Shown: positions 23,226-34,080 of the stretch, piece by piece | Position numbering within the stretch: the first letter of the stretch is position 1 | How the letters are laid out: the number at the start of each line of letters is the position of its first letter | NCBI GenBank assembly: GCA_020002185.1 | Contig: CM034539.1 | Span: 29,777,750-29,841,749, forward strand | Length of the DNA: 64,000 nucleotides | DNA from: Paraescarpia echinospica | Taxonomy: Eukaryota; Annelida; Polychaeta; Sabellida; Siboglinidae | Direction: 5' to 3' | Notes under the pieces: generated by a model | The model's database searches: none | Seen by the model: only the letters and a program-made list of their open reading frames with translations | What the model was told of the DNA's origin: nothing | Position numbers and translations under genes: made by a program

Positions 23226-23830
23226 TATTTTTACCCGCTAGATGGCGCCATCATGTGACGTAGTACTCCGATTATCCACTAGGGGGCGCTACGCCGGAAG
23301 TGCCGTCGTACCGGAAGTTACTTGACTGTCATGGCAGCCTCTACTAGGGACACTACGTCGGAAGTGACGTCACACCGGAAGTTACTTGACTGTCCTGGCG
23401 GCCTCTACGCTTCCGGTATTCCGGGAAGTGTGTCAACGAATAGAGATCTATCATGGCCGGTAGATGGCAATACTCTGACTAATTACATTGGTGTCCGTTG
23501 AGTGGCGTCGGGAATCATGATGGTCACCTCTTTGAATGAAGTCCTGTCAGGTGGTTGTCCTTACATGTTATTGACATAGTCGTTTTCGATCATAGCAGTT
23601 TTCAAATTCGCTTGCTATGGCAGCCTTTACTAGGAACGCTAGGTCGGAAGTGACGTCGCACCGGAAGTTACTTGACTGTCATGGCGGCCTCTATGCTTCC
23701 GGAATTCCCGGAAGTGTGTCAACGAATAGAGATCTATCATGGCTGGTAGATGGTAATACTCTGACTAATTGCATTGATGTCCGTTGAGTGGCGTCGGATG
23801 TTGCCTCTCTCATGAACGTGCACAGTTTTT
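23226..23830. promoter_or_regulatory. Repeated ETS/CRE/YY1-like motif module
   Basis: CCGGAAGT (ETS core) occurs repeatedly, paired with TGACGTCA-like CRE sites and ATGGCGGCC (YY1-like). The combination GGAAGTGACGTC, ACCGGAAGTTACTTGACTGTC recurs at about 23294, 23358 and 23643. A longer unit of about 165 bp is duplicated at roughly 23350-23515 and 23643-23805. Downstream at 23840-23880 are CACGTGA and TGATTGGTT (inverted CCAAT). This is either a repeated promoter or a transposon carrying promoter-like motifs. No gene downstream is recognised. Confidence 0.5.
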
Positions 23831-24139
23831 GTGTTAAGGGAAGTCACGTGATGTACGTTCGGTCTGATTGGTTATACAAATGAGATGACGCCGAAAACTA
23901 GTGTACATACCATACTTCCGACGATTCCGGTCTTTCCTTTTTCGACTCTCGAGAAGGTCGTATCGTGTCTGATCGCTCGCACTATTTGTAAATATAGAAT
24001 TGTTCCGTTGTAAAGACGGATGTTTCATATACATATGTTTTCCGTTAAAAGAAGCGATACCTCATACGAGTCCTATGGTCGTCTCGTTGGATGTGAATCC
24101 GAACAGATGATCGTCTCTTGACATGAAGGTATGTGATGT

Positions 24140-25680
24140 TTGGTTCTTGTCGCTCGTTGATCTAAGTGTTTGGTTTTTCGTTTGTCCGACAAGTTTGGTT
24201 CTTGTCACTCTTTGGTATAAGTGTTTGGTGTTACACAGATGTCGTAGTGAGCTTCAGGACAAGTGATTTCAGCAATGTAGCGTTTGTCGACAGTGCACAG
24301 CGGCTGAGGATACTGTGTCGTTTCAAGTTGTCTCAATGTGTGAAATGTCTCTTGCAATCTGGGTACTGGAAGGCTGCACGTGATGATGATGATGTATGCT
24401 TGTTGGTAGCTGGTAGACTAGTCCATAAGCTCATGATGTACGTGTTTACTGTTCAAATGTAAAGAACATAATGGTTTTTGGAACACGTAGTCTCATGCGA
24501 TGTCTCGTCCATAGTCTCATGCAATGTCTCGGCCGTAGTCTCGTGCGCTAACTTTGGTAGAGATGTCACGCGATAACCTGACGAATTTGCTCCAAAAAGG
24601 AGGGATTTGACGCGACAACGCGTCGAATTTGCTCCAAAAAGAGGGATATGACGCGACAACGCGTCGAATTTGCTCCAAAAAGGAGGGATTTGACGCGACA
24701 ACGCGTCAAATTTGCTCCAAAAAGAGGGATTTGACGCGACAACACGTCAAATTTGCTCCAAAAAGAGGGATTTGACGCGACAACGCATCGAATTTGCTCC
24801 AAAAAAGAGGGATTTGAAGCGACAACGTGTCGAATTTGCTCCAAAAAGAGGGATTTGACGCGACAACGTGTCGAATTTGCCCCCTTTTGGTGGAATCTCA
24901 TGTTATAACCCGTCTATTTGCCCCCTTTTGGTGGAATCTCACGCGGTAACCCGTCGAATTGTCACTCATTGATCTAAGTGTTTGGTGTTTCGTTTGTCCG
25001 ACAAGTTTGTTTCTTTTCACTCGTTGATCTAAGTGTTTGGTGTTTCGTTTGTCTGACAAGTCGCAGTCTCATGCAATATATCGTCCGTTGTCTCGTCTCT
25101 TGTCTCATAGTTTAGTTCTTGTCACTCGTTGGTCTATGTGTTTGGTGTTTCGTTTGTCTGACAAGTTTGGTTCTTGTTACTCTTTGGCCTAAGTGTTTGG
25201 TGTTTCGTTTGTCCGACATGTTTCTTTCTTGCCACTCGTTGGTCTAAGTGTTTGGTGTTTCGTTTGTCAGACAAGTTTGGTTCTTGTCACTCATTGGTCT
25301 AAGTGTTTGGTGTTTCGTTTGTCAGACAGGTTTGGTTCTTGTTACTCGTTGGTCTAAGTGTTTGGTGTTTCGTTTGTCCGACAAGTTTGTTTCTTGTCAC
25401 TCGTTGATCTAAGTGTTTGGTGTTTCGTTTGTCAGACAAGTTTGGTTCTTGTCACTCATTGGTCTAAGTGTTTGGTGTTTCGTTTGTCAGACAGGTTTGG
25501 TTCTTGTTACTCGTTGGTCTAAGTGTTTGGTGTTTCGTTTGTCAGACAAGTTTGTTTCTTGTCACTCGTTGATCTAAGTGTTTGGTGTTTCGTTTGTTCG
25601 ACAAGTTTGGTTCGTATCACTCTTTGGTCTAAGTGTTTGGTGTTTCGTTTGTCCGACAAGTTTGTTTGAATGCTTGGTTC
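24140..25680. repeat. 55-bp minisatellite with an inserted 41-bp array
   Basis: Units of 55 bp containing GTTTGGTTCTTGTCACTCG, TTGGTCTAAGTGTTTGG and TGTTTCGTTTGTCCGACAA, seen at 24140-24240 and 24960-25680 (about 14 copies). Between the two blocks lies the separate 41-bp array. Confidence 0.9.
24566..24960. repeat. 41-bp tandem repeat with a palindrome in each unit
   Basis: Eight to nine units of about 41 bp: GACGCGACAACGCGTC (an inverted repeat with a 4-base loop), AATTTGCTCC and AAAAAGAGGGATTT. Palindrome arms vary between units. Frames on the minus strand are periodic by-products. Confidence 0.88.
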
Positions 25681-25763
25681 GGGCATCTTGCTAGTCAAAG
25701 TTTGATTCGTGGAAGTCGTTGGTCTTAGTTTGGTTAAGTAGACACAAGATCAGGTTTGCACAG

Positions 25764-25769
25764 TTTATT
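25764..25769 (-). terminator. Polyadenylation signal AATAAA
   Basis: AATAAA on the minus strand, about 115 bp downstream of the stop codon at 25882. It is correctly oriented for the finger-protein gene. Confidence 0.45.
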
Positions 25770-25881
25770 CGTGAACAAAAACGTATTTACATGTCACGCT
25801 CCATAACTACAAGAACCAGAGACTAGACATTGATACAGAGTCTTGCAAAGTTTAATCATGTACAAGACAAAATAAAGTTCT

Positions 25882-27147
25882 TTACAGGTCACCCTCCATT
25901 ACTGCCAAAACCATATGTTTCATAGTGTTTCGCCACTGTTTCGAAACGGCTTCTTGCAACCAAGTATTGATATTACACAACTGTTCGACTGTCACGTCGG
26001 CTAGCTTCACACCTGCGTCTAACAAAACACTCAAACAGTCTTTCACCACTGCAGTTGAATTAATTACCTCGACAGCCTCGTCAAAGTACATACAAATTTG
26101 TCATCAGATAACATACAATCTTGATGAAATTGACTAGGATGGTCTATCTTGCAACCACGGCACTGACGTCTTGAGAGTTCAAAGATGCTGCATGCTATGT
26201 GACGTGCAAGCGTCTTCTTCATTTCGGTCACAGGGAAATCAATGGTAAAGTTCGGACCAGCAAAGTCAGGAGCGGAAGTTGCGACATTGGCAGCATGGGT
26301 AGAAGTTGTGATATTGACAGCGTGAGTAGTTGTGACGTCGTTAGGAACGAATGTTGGTATCGATGCTGTTCTGTTGTCGTTAATCGTCTCTGTCGACACA
26401 GAGACCATTCGTTGTCGCTTTGCTGGTAGCGGACCTTCACTGTAGCCCTGCAAGAATATTTCAATAACATTAAAAAATATTAAAGATTGCATGGGAATAG
26501 TACACCGTTGCTAGAGTACGGTGATACACGGATAGGTAGGAAACAATAATAAGAAGTGACGTGATAGGAATTAAGGTGACAAGTTATATGGATACAAACA
26601 AATTAATTGTCGACAAAAATTACCCGTGGACGCAACTGTATAGGGAGTTAAGACGTTGCCAGATGTTGATATGAAGAACAACGTAGGGGAAGCCATAATC
26701 TTGGAAGGAAAGACGTAACAGAATATTGTGTATCCGGATGTTAATAAGTAATAGACGAGTCCAACCATATAGGAAATAATAACAGGGGACGTCATTTTAG
26801 GGGAAGTATAGGTACGGAAATACCATTTTAGCGGAAGTATAGACACCGAAAGATCATTTTAGGTGTAAGCATATAGTAAAACAATATAAAGTACGACTCA
26901 CCAGAAGCGCTTCCAACTTGTCCTCCTCGGCCGTCCTCTTCCGGCGGGCACAACATCCGCTGGTGATATGTTGCTTGGAATTACATTTCCGTGTGAACGA
27001 TCCCCCACAGTCCAGGCAGGTGAAGGGTCTTCGCGATGGTGATAGTTGTCTCGGGGTCGGTGGGGACTCCTCATCGGCAACGGTCGTTCGAACCATATCA
27101 CTGGAGTCTGGTGTATCGCGAGGGCAGTAATATGATATCTTCAACAT
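25882..27147 (-). CDS. Two-exon finger-like protein with a C-x2-C / HPSQ motif; frameshifted
   Basis: Exon 1 runs 27147-26902 and ends at CTG|GTGAGT. Exon 2 starts at 26447 after TTGCAG, in the same phase. Exon 1 encodes a C2H2-like stretch (FTCLDCGGSFTRKCNSKQHI) plus a basic segment RRKRTAEEDK. Exon 2 begins with a KRQR basic patch, then a Thr/Ala-rich linker, then CRGCKIDHPSQFHQDC, a Cys/His motif I cannot name. At about 26088 the frame must shift by -1 at a short A run to reach a further 69 plausible residues ending at 25882 (EGDL stop). As read, the protein ends early, at 26064. A TATA box lies about 60 bp upstream of the ATG and a polyadenylation signal lies about 115 bp after the stop. 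It may belong to a mobile or virus-derived element, but no neighbour supports this. Confidence 0.6.
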
Positions 27148-27207
27148 GATGATGTTAGCCGTGGTGTCGTTGTGATACGAATGATGGTCCGACTGGTAGA
27201 GCTCCGC

Positions 27208-27217
27208 GTTTATATAG
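27208..27217 (-). promoter_or_regulatory. TATA box of the finger-protein gene
   Basis: CTATATAAAC on the minus strand, 61 bp upstream of the ATG at 27147. The spacing leaves a short 5' UTR of roughly 30 bases. Confidence 0.6.
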
Positions 27218-27222
27218 TTAGT

Positions 27223-27950
27223 GAATGTGCCGAAAGGTCACGTGGGCGTGCCGAACGAGCACAGACCTCAGAGTAGAAAGTACACGAACGAATTGCAGAA
27301 AAGATCAGACTTGTGAATCGAATACCAGTTCAAACCAATTTGCAAACAGGATTAAAAGTGTGTTGGAACGTTTGTTTGAACGTTTGTCAGTGAAAGTTTG
27401 CAAAGTTGTATGTTTAAAAGTATATTTGAAGGTATGCTTATATGTTGAAGGTTAATGTTGGGTGGTCTGTATGTATGTATGCATGTCTCTATGTCTGTGT
27501 TTATGTATGTCTCTATGTCTGTGTTTATGTATGTCTCTATGTATGTATATATCTATGGGTCCATTTTCGGTTACCAATATCACGTTAGGTGTTTTATAAC
27601 AGAAGCAAGTTTGAAAGTTTACCAAAGAAGCACGACATTAAACAATACAGTATGGAATAAAGATAAAAACGTTTTAATGGGTCTTTATACACTCGACCCT
27701 TAATACGGTAAACTATATAAATACTGGTATATCCTATCTGGAAGGTTATTATGTTCCTCTACTGTTCTATCATAACGCTTCACTTTGTTATGCGCCTGAT
27801 TCGAAAAAAGAGATTTGCAACCAATTCTTTATTCGATAAGTTTGGTGTCAAGGCCACAAAGACGTCTCGAGTACGGGTTTTATAAAAGACACGAATTTAA
27901 CCGCTACCTAATAACACTAGCCAATATGTTTGACCTACGATGCGCGTAGC
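27223..27950. other. No gene seen
   Basis: Contains ATGTATGTCTCTATGTCTG-type short repeats at 27465-27550 and otherwise unremarkable AT-rich sequence. The motif GTCTCGAGTACGGGTTTTATAA at about 27870 recurs at about 28665, so the tandem array in between is bracketed by a direct repeat. Confidence 0.4.
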
Positions 27951-27954
27951 AGTT

Positions 27955-28612
27955 TATAGTTTAATGATGCATCATGACGTCACATGGTGGGATTACATTT
28001 CTGCGCGCACGTTCAAAACGATGGCTAACCAAATCACTACCTGTTTGACCAACTCACATCGCGCACAAAATTACTGCGCGTACCATGACGTCACTCATTG
28101 ACCATGACGTCAAATAATGGAATTATATTCAAGCACGCAAGTTCAAAACGATGGCTAACCAAATCAATACCTGTTTAACCAACTCACCTCGCGCACAAAA
28201 TTACTGCGCGTACCATGACGTTACTGTTGATGATGTCACATAATGGAATTATATTCAAGCGCGCAAGTTCAAAACGATGGCTAACCAAATCACTACCAGT
28301 TTGACCAACTCACCTCGTGCACAAAATTACTGCGCGTACCATGACATCACTCACTGACCATGACGCCAAATGATGGAATTAAATTACATATGCGCAAGTT
28401 CAAAACAAGGTCTAACCAAATCACTACCTGTTTGACCAACTCACCTCGCGCACAAAATTACTGCGTGTACCATGACGTCACTGTTGATGATGTCACATAA
28501 TGGGATTATATTCAAGTGCGCAAGTTCCAAACGATGGCTAACCAAATCATTACCTGTCTGACCAAATCACCTCGCATAGAAAATTACTGCGCGTAGCAGT
28601 TTGATGACGTCA
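27955..28612. repeat. Two-monomer higher-order tandem repeat, about 257 bp
   Basis: GTTCAAAACGATGGCTAACC-like anchors fall at about 28011, 28141, 28267, 28398 and 28524. Spacings alternate 130, 126, 131 and 126, so the true period is about 257 bp. The linkers alternate too: CATTGACCATGACGTCAAAT in one monomer and GTTGATGATGTCACATAATG in the other. Each unit also has CGCGCACAAAATTACTGCG and a CRE-like TGACGTCA. Confidence 0.85.
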
Positions 28613-29030
28613 TACAGGGTGCGCACGCTCGCGCTCGCAACAAACAAACATGTCCAGACACGTCTCGAGTACGGGTTTTATAAGAGACACGAATTTAGGT
28701 ACTACCGTACGGAAATGATACCAAACGTCTAATTCCAAGATGGTCACTCTGTTCGAAAAATCGAGGCTATAGGTTCTGATATAACATAGTCCTATATGTA
28801 GTCTACATGTCGTATACATTACATTACAGATAAAATGACCTCCGCTGAATTTATAATCCTTTTATTGTATAAATTACGCCTTATTATAACACCACATTTT
28901 AGACATGTCATCGTCAACCAAATAAGGGCTCGGTCCCTTGGCGGAGCCTCGGCCTACGGGCCAAGCAATCTTGTGTGTGACATATTCAAATGATGCTGTT
29001 CGGTATATTTTATTTTTTCAAAAAGTCGTC
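28613..29030. other. No gene seen
   Basis: Flank of the tandem array, no recognisable coding signal. Confidence 0.4.
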
Positions 29031-29360
29031 GAATACCTTTATGATAATAGCTCCTATCCTTTAACATGGGGAACATTCAAAATTTCGTCGTATACGTTTA
29101 CGATAATAGCTCCTATGCTTTAACATGGGGAAAATTCCCTATCCTTTAACGCATCGGTTGAAATCCCTATCGTTTAACCCGGGAGCGCCCTGGTGCAAAT
29201 CCCTATCTTTTAACATGGGGAAAAAATGGCCTATCCTTTAACCCGGGAGCGCCCTAGTGCAAAATCCCTATCTTTTAACATGGGACCGGAACTACTTTTC
29301 TACTTCCTATCCTTTAACCCGGGAGCGCTCTGGTGCAAAATCCCTATCCTTTAACATGGG
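29030..29360. repeat. About 60-65-bp repeat of CCTATCCTTTAAC-type units
   Basis: Five or so units alternating CCTATCTTTTAACATGGGG with CCTATCCTTTAACCCGGGAG, followed by CGCCCTGGTGCAAA. Two further diverged units lie at 29023-29140 (GATAATAGCTCCTATCCTTT). No coding. Confidence 0.8.
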
Positions 29361-30419
29361 TTTCCTCCAGGGGTAATCCAACCGTAACTCGTAAGTGACC
29401 TACTATACTACTCATGTTCTCTGCGTGTTAGTGCATTACATGCTGCAACATACCCCGTTCTGGTACAGAAGGATAGAGGGGGGGTAGTAAAACCATCAGA
29501 AGATGTAGTTCTAATATGTCGGGAAACAGATAAATGCGTCATATTCGTGTTAAAGGCAACGTGTGGAAAGTTTCCTTGTGACAGACTTCGAACGTGTTAT
29601 TTTATCAGCTGTCGTCGCGAACATGTCCACCACTACAGTGTTCCAGTCACTGTCCAGTCACATGTTAGATACGGCAACAGATGAAAACCATGTTCATACT
29701 CTTGTCAAGATAATATCGGTACGTTTCACTTTAATTCGGCTGCACCATATTGGCACCAGACCGAGTGAACGAAGAAGCCGTTGGTGTAAGAGTACACAAG
29801 CAACTGCCTAAACTTATTCTATTCAAGCACCAGTAATAGTAATAGTTGCCTGCTACAGACGGGACACGGCGTATGCCACTATCTGGTGTATAAATGAGTG
29901 TTTCTTCCACTTATCGATGCACATTTGTAAATGTTGACAGAATTATATCGCCGTTATGTGTGGTATGTGTTACATTCTGTTTGTCGTACACCTACTATTG
30001 AATGTTTCAGTGTTTTTACTTCAAAGTATACATAAGTAGAGCAATTTTTATGGAAGTGATCAGTGATTTAGCACAATATGACAGCGTAAATGGATGGATG
30101 GTAGCTATATAGAAATATAATAGATATTATTGTATTCAACACATTACAGTAGTGTAAATCAACCGGTATTTGTCACAAAAAAGCATAACCAGAAAAAAAT
30201 TACACGTTTAACTATAATCATCTGCTTTCCACAACAATCGATCGTTAATATAAAAAAATATAAATAACAGAAATATGTATATTTTAAACAAAGATATCCA
30301 GATATGTCCACTAGCAATTGAGTATATTAATGAAACAGCGCCAGGTTTAGCCAGTGCATGAGTTTATCCTTCGTGCCGAGAGATGATGAGGGTCCTTCCG
30401 CCTAGCCTAATAACACCCA
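29361..30419. other. No gene seen
   Basis: Short open frame 29563-29811 has no recognisable motif. The remainder is AT-rich. Confidence 0.4.
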
Positions 30420-30980
30420 GTAGTCTAGTCTGAAGAGGGGGGGTATCGTGCACCCCCCGGAAATCAACTTCTAATCGGCGCCTCTAGATCGGAAAAAAAT
30501 GCGTAGAAACGATGAGCTATGTTAAAATGTCGTCCGGATGTCCCACGTATCATTTTTATGCAAATAATTGCCGCCATTACCGAAAAAATCGATAAATCTA
30601 TGTTTCGCTATATATCATCCAATATTGCAGATAACTGAATAAATAAGGTGTGTAGACACATGTTTTGAGGGTCAAAGATCATAATAAAACTATTCTTGAA
30701 GTATTAATATGCACATTCGTGCCGCCATTATTGAACATTCGATTTTTAGAAAATATATATTGCAGATAAGTTGAGAGAGGATTTTTTTAGGGCAATAATT
30801 TCAAAAAGGTGTTATTTTTGCGTTCACAGGTCAAGGTCACCTGCTGGGGGGTCAATTCAAGGTGTTTTGAATACAGACATTCCACTAAATTAATTTATTA
30901 ATTCATCTATTGAAGTAGGTAATAGCAACAGAAGACGTCTTCAAACATTGCAAGGGAAGTGTTCTCCATTATCAGACCCA

Positions 30981-33109
30981 TCACTCATCATCGCTTTCAA
31001 TGAAACCGTCAAAGTCAAACTCGTCCTCTTCTTCCTCATCCTCCTCCTTCTCTGGGGGTTTTGTCGAGGTGATCTCGACTGCAAGAGAAGTTGAGAAGCG
31101 CAGTGGGGTCTGCGATGGGGATGTTCTCCACCTCGGCGAATCGCTCCGTTAACAGCCTCCCCATTGCCTCACACACGGTTTTGAGGCAAAAGAGGGACTT
31201 GGCGTATGCCTTTCCACTGAGAACACCTTTGTGGGATCCACTTGTCACCAGCTGCGTCTCAAACAGAATCTCTGCATATCCAGAACCACGTGTTTGGTGA
31301 CCTGTGAGCATCACGATATAGTTCATGGACGTGTGAAAGGATCCGATCATGACCACATGACTGGCAAATTCACCTGGCCATCGCCAGATGATGGGTAAGG
31401 CTTTCAAACAGACTCCCAGATCGAATGTATTCAGGACCCACTTCTGACCCACCTCAGCCGTGGCTACCCCCGACCGCTTCAGTAGCTCGCGAACAACTGT
31501 GTTGTCAGTGATCGGTTGATGGATGGGCGTGAAGTAGTGCACTGTTCATTTTCTGGGCGGGGGAGTCCCGGTTGCAGAGGTACGTGACGCCTCCTAGTCA
31601 AGGCACGGGCTGCTTGCCGCTGCTTCCGATATACCTGAAGAGCCAGACATAGTACTTTTGCATCTTAGTAGCATAGACGGCGTCGTTCTTTGCAGGGGGT
31701 GTGAATGATGAACCTTCGGGAAAGTTTGGGATAGTTTCTGGTTTGTAGACTTTCAGGCTACGCTGTTGCGACTTACCGATGATAGGCAGCGTTCGGACCT
31801 TGGGGCTCTCGAACCCAGGCCTGACCTCCTGCACCATGATGCCCCCAGCACTGTTGACAATGTTGCGCCGTGCACATTCGTAGTGGTTTTATTCAAGTTG
31901 TCCCATTCACAGTGGAATACGACGTTGCCCTCTCCCGTCACGATTTGGGGCGTTAGATAGGTTGATACTTCGTTCTGGGCCTTGGCCAGGGCAGTTTGCA
32001 ATTCTAAGCCAAAACCGTAGCCCTCAGAGTGACCAAGCCTGTGCATTGTCATGGTGAGCAGCTTGCTTCGAAACAAGCGCCTGACAGTCAAACAGAGAAG
32101 CACTTGTTTTGGTAACTTCCATTTTCCCTCCGACACTGCACGGCACAGGTCTTGCCCGATGGAGAATACCAGACGCTTCATTTTTTCGCTCGTCTCCACG
32201 CCTTCCTTGCCGGCCATAACCGTGCTGAGGAACCGGGTGAGGTCTGGAGGTAGGAGCTTTTCAGGACTGAGCTCCATGTCGACGGCTGTTGTTGTTTTCT
32301 CTGAAAGCCCGTAGGATATTACGACGAAGAAGGAGAGCGACGTCTTGGTATTTGTCTGCGCTTCCGAGAGTGTAAGCTGGTGCAAGAGTATTAGAAACAG
32401 TTATATTCGAGCTGTACACGAGCCAGAATCAACTGGCATCAGCTTTGTCGTGATCGACCTTCGTGAAGTAGACATGGTCCTTGATTGAGTCATTCTGTAG
32501 GCGTTTCAGTAGATTCTCAGAGCGATAGGTCGAGCTCTCGTACCTATTCCGTTTCAGTTCGTTGACATATGGCAAGCGCAAAGAAGATTTTCTCGGCCCG
32601 TGATTCGATTGGCTCCCATGCATTTTCTCTCTTCTTCCAAGACGAGAAGTCTCCACCTCGCTCAATTTTGCGATCACCATCTTTGATCTCTCCATTGTCA
32701 CAGAAAATGCACTCTGGTGGGAAGATGGGTCCAGCGGAACCCGCTGAAGACAATACGAGGAAAGTGATGCCATTGCAAGGTTGATACAAGGTTCTGTATC
32801 ATCTCCCAGAAGATGGAGGTTGCCAGTAAAGCGCCGATAATACTGACGGTGATACCCAGCACTTTCCAGGTCATCGGGGAGAGTTGTAGGGATCGATCGG
32901 TCACACACTGACTGCATAGGATATGGGGACTCATGTCGATCCCGGTTCGTATGAAGCTGCTGTAGTTTTCCACTTGCAATTCCTTTGATTTCACTGAGGG
33001 GAGTAAAACGATCATGATTAGATATGGATAGCACATGAAGGATGCATGTATGCGGATAGTGTTTGGGGGCTGCAGGATCTGCGCTCCGGTCACTTTTTCT
33101 TTTGGGCAT
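30981..33109 (-). pseudogene. Unclassified repeat-borne protein, multi-exon, frame-broken
   Basis: Starts at ATG 33109 (MPKRKSD), with a TATATATATA stretch at 33127-33145 upstream. Recognisable blocks: LESAGYHRQYYRRFTGNLHL; then, in another frame, a Cys motif FPPECIFCDN and WKKRENAWEPIESRAEKI; 32385-31753 with LSPEKLLPPDLTRFL and RLVFSIGQDLCRAV; 31837-31598; and 31542-31036 with HQPITDNTVVRELL and LKALPIIWRW. A last exon, 31078-30981 after TTCTCTTGCAG, encodes an acidic tail (EEDEEEEDEFDFDGF) ending in TGA. AATAAA follows at 30893-30898. I recall similar proteins as abundant uncharacterised repeats in cnidarian and mollusc genomes, but know no function. Frame changes near 32790 and 32570 suggest decay or unrecognised introns. 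Confidence 0.55.
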
Positions 33110-33395
33110 GATGATTTAATGTCTACTTCTATATATATATATAATACCACCTCTGTTTATCGGGAATGGGAAATAGAAGTCACCATTAATATTAAGACTA
33201 ATATTATTGCCCTCAAAAAACCTCTGTCAATTTACTTGCAATACAGCTAAAAATAAAATGTTCGGTAATGCTGGCACTTTAGAATTTATAAGTTAAAATG
33301 TTACAGTGATTTTTGCTGGAATAACAGTATTTTTACATATTTTAATTTCCATATATAATGTGTTTGGCCAAAACAAAGTGAGATAACAGTTGCTG

Positions 33396-33426
<31 letters not shown>

Positions 33427-33442
33427 TGCGTGCGTGTGTGTG
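33396..33442. repeat. GTGTGCGTGC simple repeat
   Basis: Short TG/TGCG tract between the two copies of the element gene's 5' end. Confidence 0.85.
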
Positions 33443-33864
33443 TCAAGCAGTCAGTACGCGACCTTTCCCGTGTAACCACCGAGGAAGTGAAGGTTTCAAA
33501 AGAGCTGTGAGCATACAGGGAGTGTCTAATCAAATAACTCAGATCGAAGACAGACGACCATCTTGGCTTGAGTTACTCGATCAGTGAATTAAGAGTCGTC
33601 AATCTTCGGCTTTGGTTTCATCAGAATTAATCACGATATTCGGGAAACCGGAGTTGGTTGAATATCATAATAAATTACACGTTGTTCAGGACACCGGAGA
33701 GTATCAACGAATGTTCTCATTCGTCTTCGTTCACGTTATAATAGTTTGTCGAATCAGTGGATGCCAATAAAACAGTTGCATAAATGGGCCACGCTAGAGG
33801 CCACACATGAACTAGTTATTATATACTCGCTAGGGGACGATTACGTCGAATGTCGAGGGTATTG

Positions 33865-34080
33865 TCGTGAACTTGCAGTTCCTGTGATTTAACTGAGGGG
33901 TGTAAAACGACCATGATCAGACATGGATAGCACATGAAGGATGCATGTATGCGGAGAGTGTTTGGGGTGCTGCAGGATCTGTATGGGCATGATGGCTTAA
34001 TGTCCATTTCTACCACCAGTGGCAGTGTTTATCTGGAATGGGAACTAGAAGTCACCATTAATAGTAAGATTAATACAAAA
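33865..34080 (-). pseudogene. Duplicate of the element gene's 5' end
   Basis: About 220 bp closely matching 32965-33200, including the start region, ATGAAGGATGCATGTATGCG (plus strand) and GAAGTCACCATTAAT. The coding match stops at about 33868. It looks like an internal tandem duplication that separated the right TIR from the gene. Confidence 0.7.

Noticed and set aside
24166..24462. 98-codon frame downstream of the ETS/CRE block as its gene
   Set aside because: It overlaps the 55-bp minisatellite at its start and shows no domain or splice support.
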